Translations under genes and position numbers: made by a program
Shown here: piece after piece, positions 59,767-60,113 of the stretch
Layout of the letters: each line of letters begins with the position of its first letter
Position numbering within the stretch: the stretch's first letter is position 1
Notes under the pieces: model-generated
What the model was told of the DNA's origin: nothing
Database searches by the model: none
The model's input: the letters and a program-made list of their open reading frames with translations, nothing else
Source: Dactylosporangium siamense
Lineage (GTDB): Bacteria > Actinomycetota > Actinomycetes > Mycobacteriales > Micromonosporaceae
NCBI RefSeq assembly: GCF_016862795.1
Contig: NZ_BONQ01000187.1
Location: 1-60,113 of the forward strand
Length of the DNA stretch: 60,113 bases
Direction of reading: 5' to 3'

Positions 59767-60113
59767 AGGACCGAACGTTCGGGTTCCTGCTGACCCTGCC
59801 GGCGCTCGCGCTGCTCGGCGCGGTTGTGCTCTACCCGCTCGTCGGGTCGCTGTCCACCAGCCTGTTCAACCAGAGCCTGGTCCTGCCCGGCCGTTCGTTC
59901 GCCGGCCTGGACAACTTCAAGGAGGTGCTCCAGCGCAACTTCTGGCCCGTCCTGGAGCACACGGTCGTGTTCACCGTCGGCTCGACCGTCGTCCCCGTCG
60001 TCATCGGTTTCGCCCTGGCCCTGGCCCTGAACACGAAGCTGCGTGGGCGGGCGGTGCTGCGTGGGTTGTTCCTGATGCCGTGGGTGATTCCCGGTGTCGT
60101 CGTGTCCTTCGTC
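59763..60113 (+). CDS. Sugar ABC transporter permease (MalF/UgpA type), partial
   Basis: The first 117 codons of a membrane permease cut by the window end. VKDRTFGFLLTLPALALLGAVVLYPLVGSL is the usual first helix, FAGLDNFKEVLQ the conserved loop, and RGLFLMPWVIPGVVVSF a core helix of the binding-protein-dependent permease family. GTG 59763 overlaps the IclR stop (GTGA). Other transporter subunits should follow to the right. Confidence 0.87.
   Translation, partial: MKDRTFGFLLTLPALALLGAVVLYPLVGSLSTSLFNQSLVLPGRSFAGLDNFKEVLQRNFWPVLEHTVVFTVGSTVVPVVIGFALALALNTKLRGRAVLRGLFLMPWVIPGVVVSFV

Overview
The window is high-GC DNA with GTG/TTG starts, short overlaps between cotranscribed genes and long antisense shadow frames, as expected of a filamentous actinomycete. 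A mycothiol-dependent formaldehyde dehydrogenase, AfsR/SARP regulators, conservon-type kinase/roadblock/GTPase modules, a subtilisin-inhibitor-like protein and a fused anthranilate synthase all fit Actinobacteria. The mix is most like Micromonosporaceae, but that family placement is inference. I see no tRNA, rRNA, CRISPR, IS element or phage gene; this reads as chromosome.

Layout. 1-2576: repeat-bearing intergenic DNA, an AraC regulator, a hemerythrin protein and a short CitE-like protein. 2902-11244: a NIT-domain kinase, roadblock protein and GTPase, then a complete Liv-type ABC transporter on the same strand. 11294-17113: a membrane GGDEF protein, then a tightly coupled Co/Ni ECF transporter (CbiM, PDGLE, CbiQ, CbiO) running into an AraC regulator and an EamA transporter; a Nur-like box precedes it. 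17169-29523: three paralogous AfsR/SARP-type regulators (two in tandem, one inverted) flanking a PadR regulator with a long palindromic operator, MscR and RecQ. 29611-38526: DUF2795, a calcium-repeat membrane protein, a GGDEF-EAL protein, a glycosyltransferase, a multi-repeat TPR/membrane protein, GtrA, STAS, MarR and a protease inhibitor. 38516-44534: a DUF1800/DUF1501 pair and a second kinase/roadblock pair. 44538-54508: two YihY proteins, a lone receiver, a CopC-like protein, a MerR/aldo-keto reductase pair, a textbook trp attenuator before a TrpE-TrpG fusion, an MFS transporter and a membrane chemoreceptor-like protein. 54946-60113: a sugar-acid catabolic operon (enolase superfamily, DapA superfamily, SDR, KDG-type kinase) divergent from an IclR regulator and a sugar ABC permease cut by the window end.

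How genes work together. The kinase/roadblock/GTPase set probably reports on a small ligand to a membrane GTPase switch and may be tied to the Liv transporter beside it. The ECF genes form one metal-uptake unit, probably for nickel. The sugar-acid genes give an uptake, dehydration, cleavage or oxidation, and phosphorylation route under IclR control. The trp leader couples anthranilate synthase expression to tryptophan supply.

Most unusual signals: (i) sequence around the stop codon is duplicated downstream at several genes (MFS, KDG kinase, possibly SDR, GGDEF-EAL, DUF2795), sometimes expanded into arrays; (ii) the three SARP genes share a 231-bp perfectly identical block between inverted copies and a common leaderless promoter layout; (iii) a conservon lacking the DUF742 gene is fused by position to a Liv transporter.
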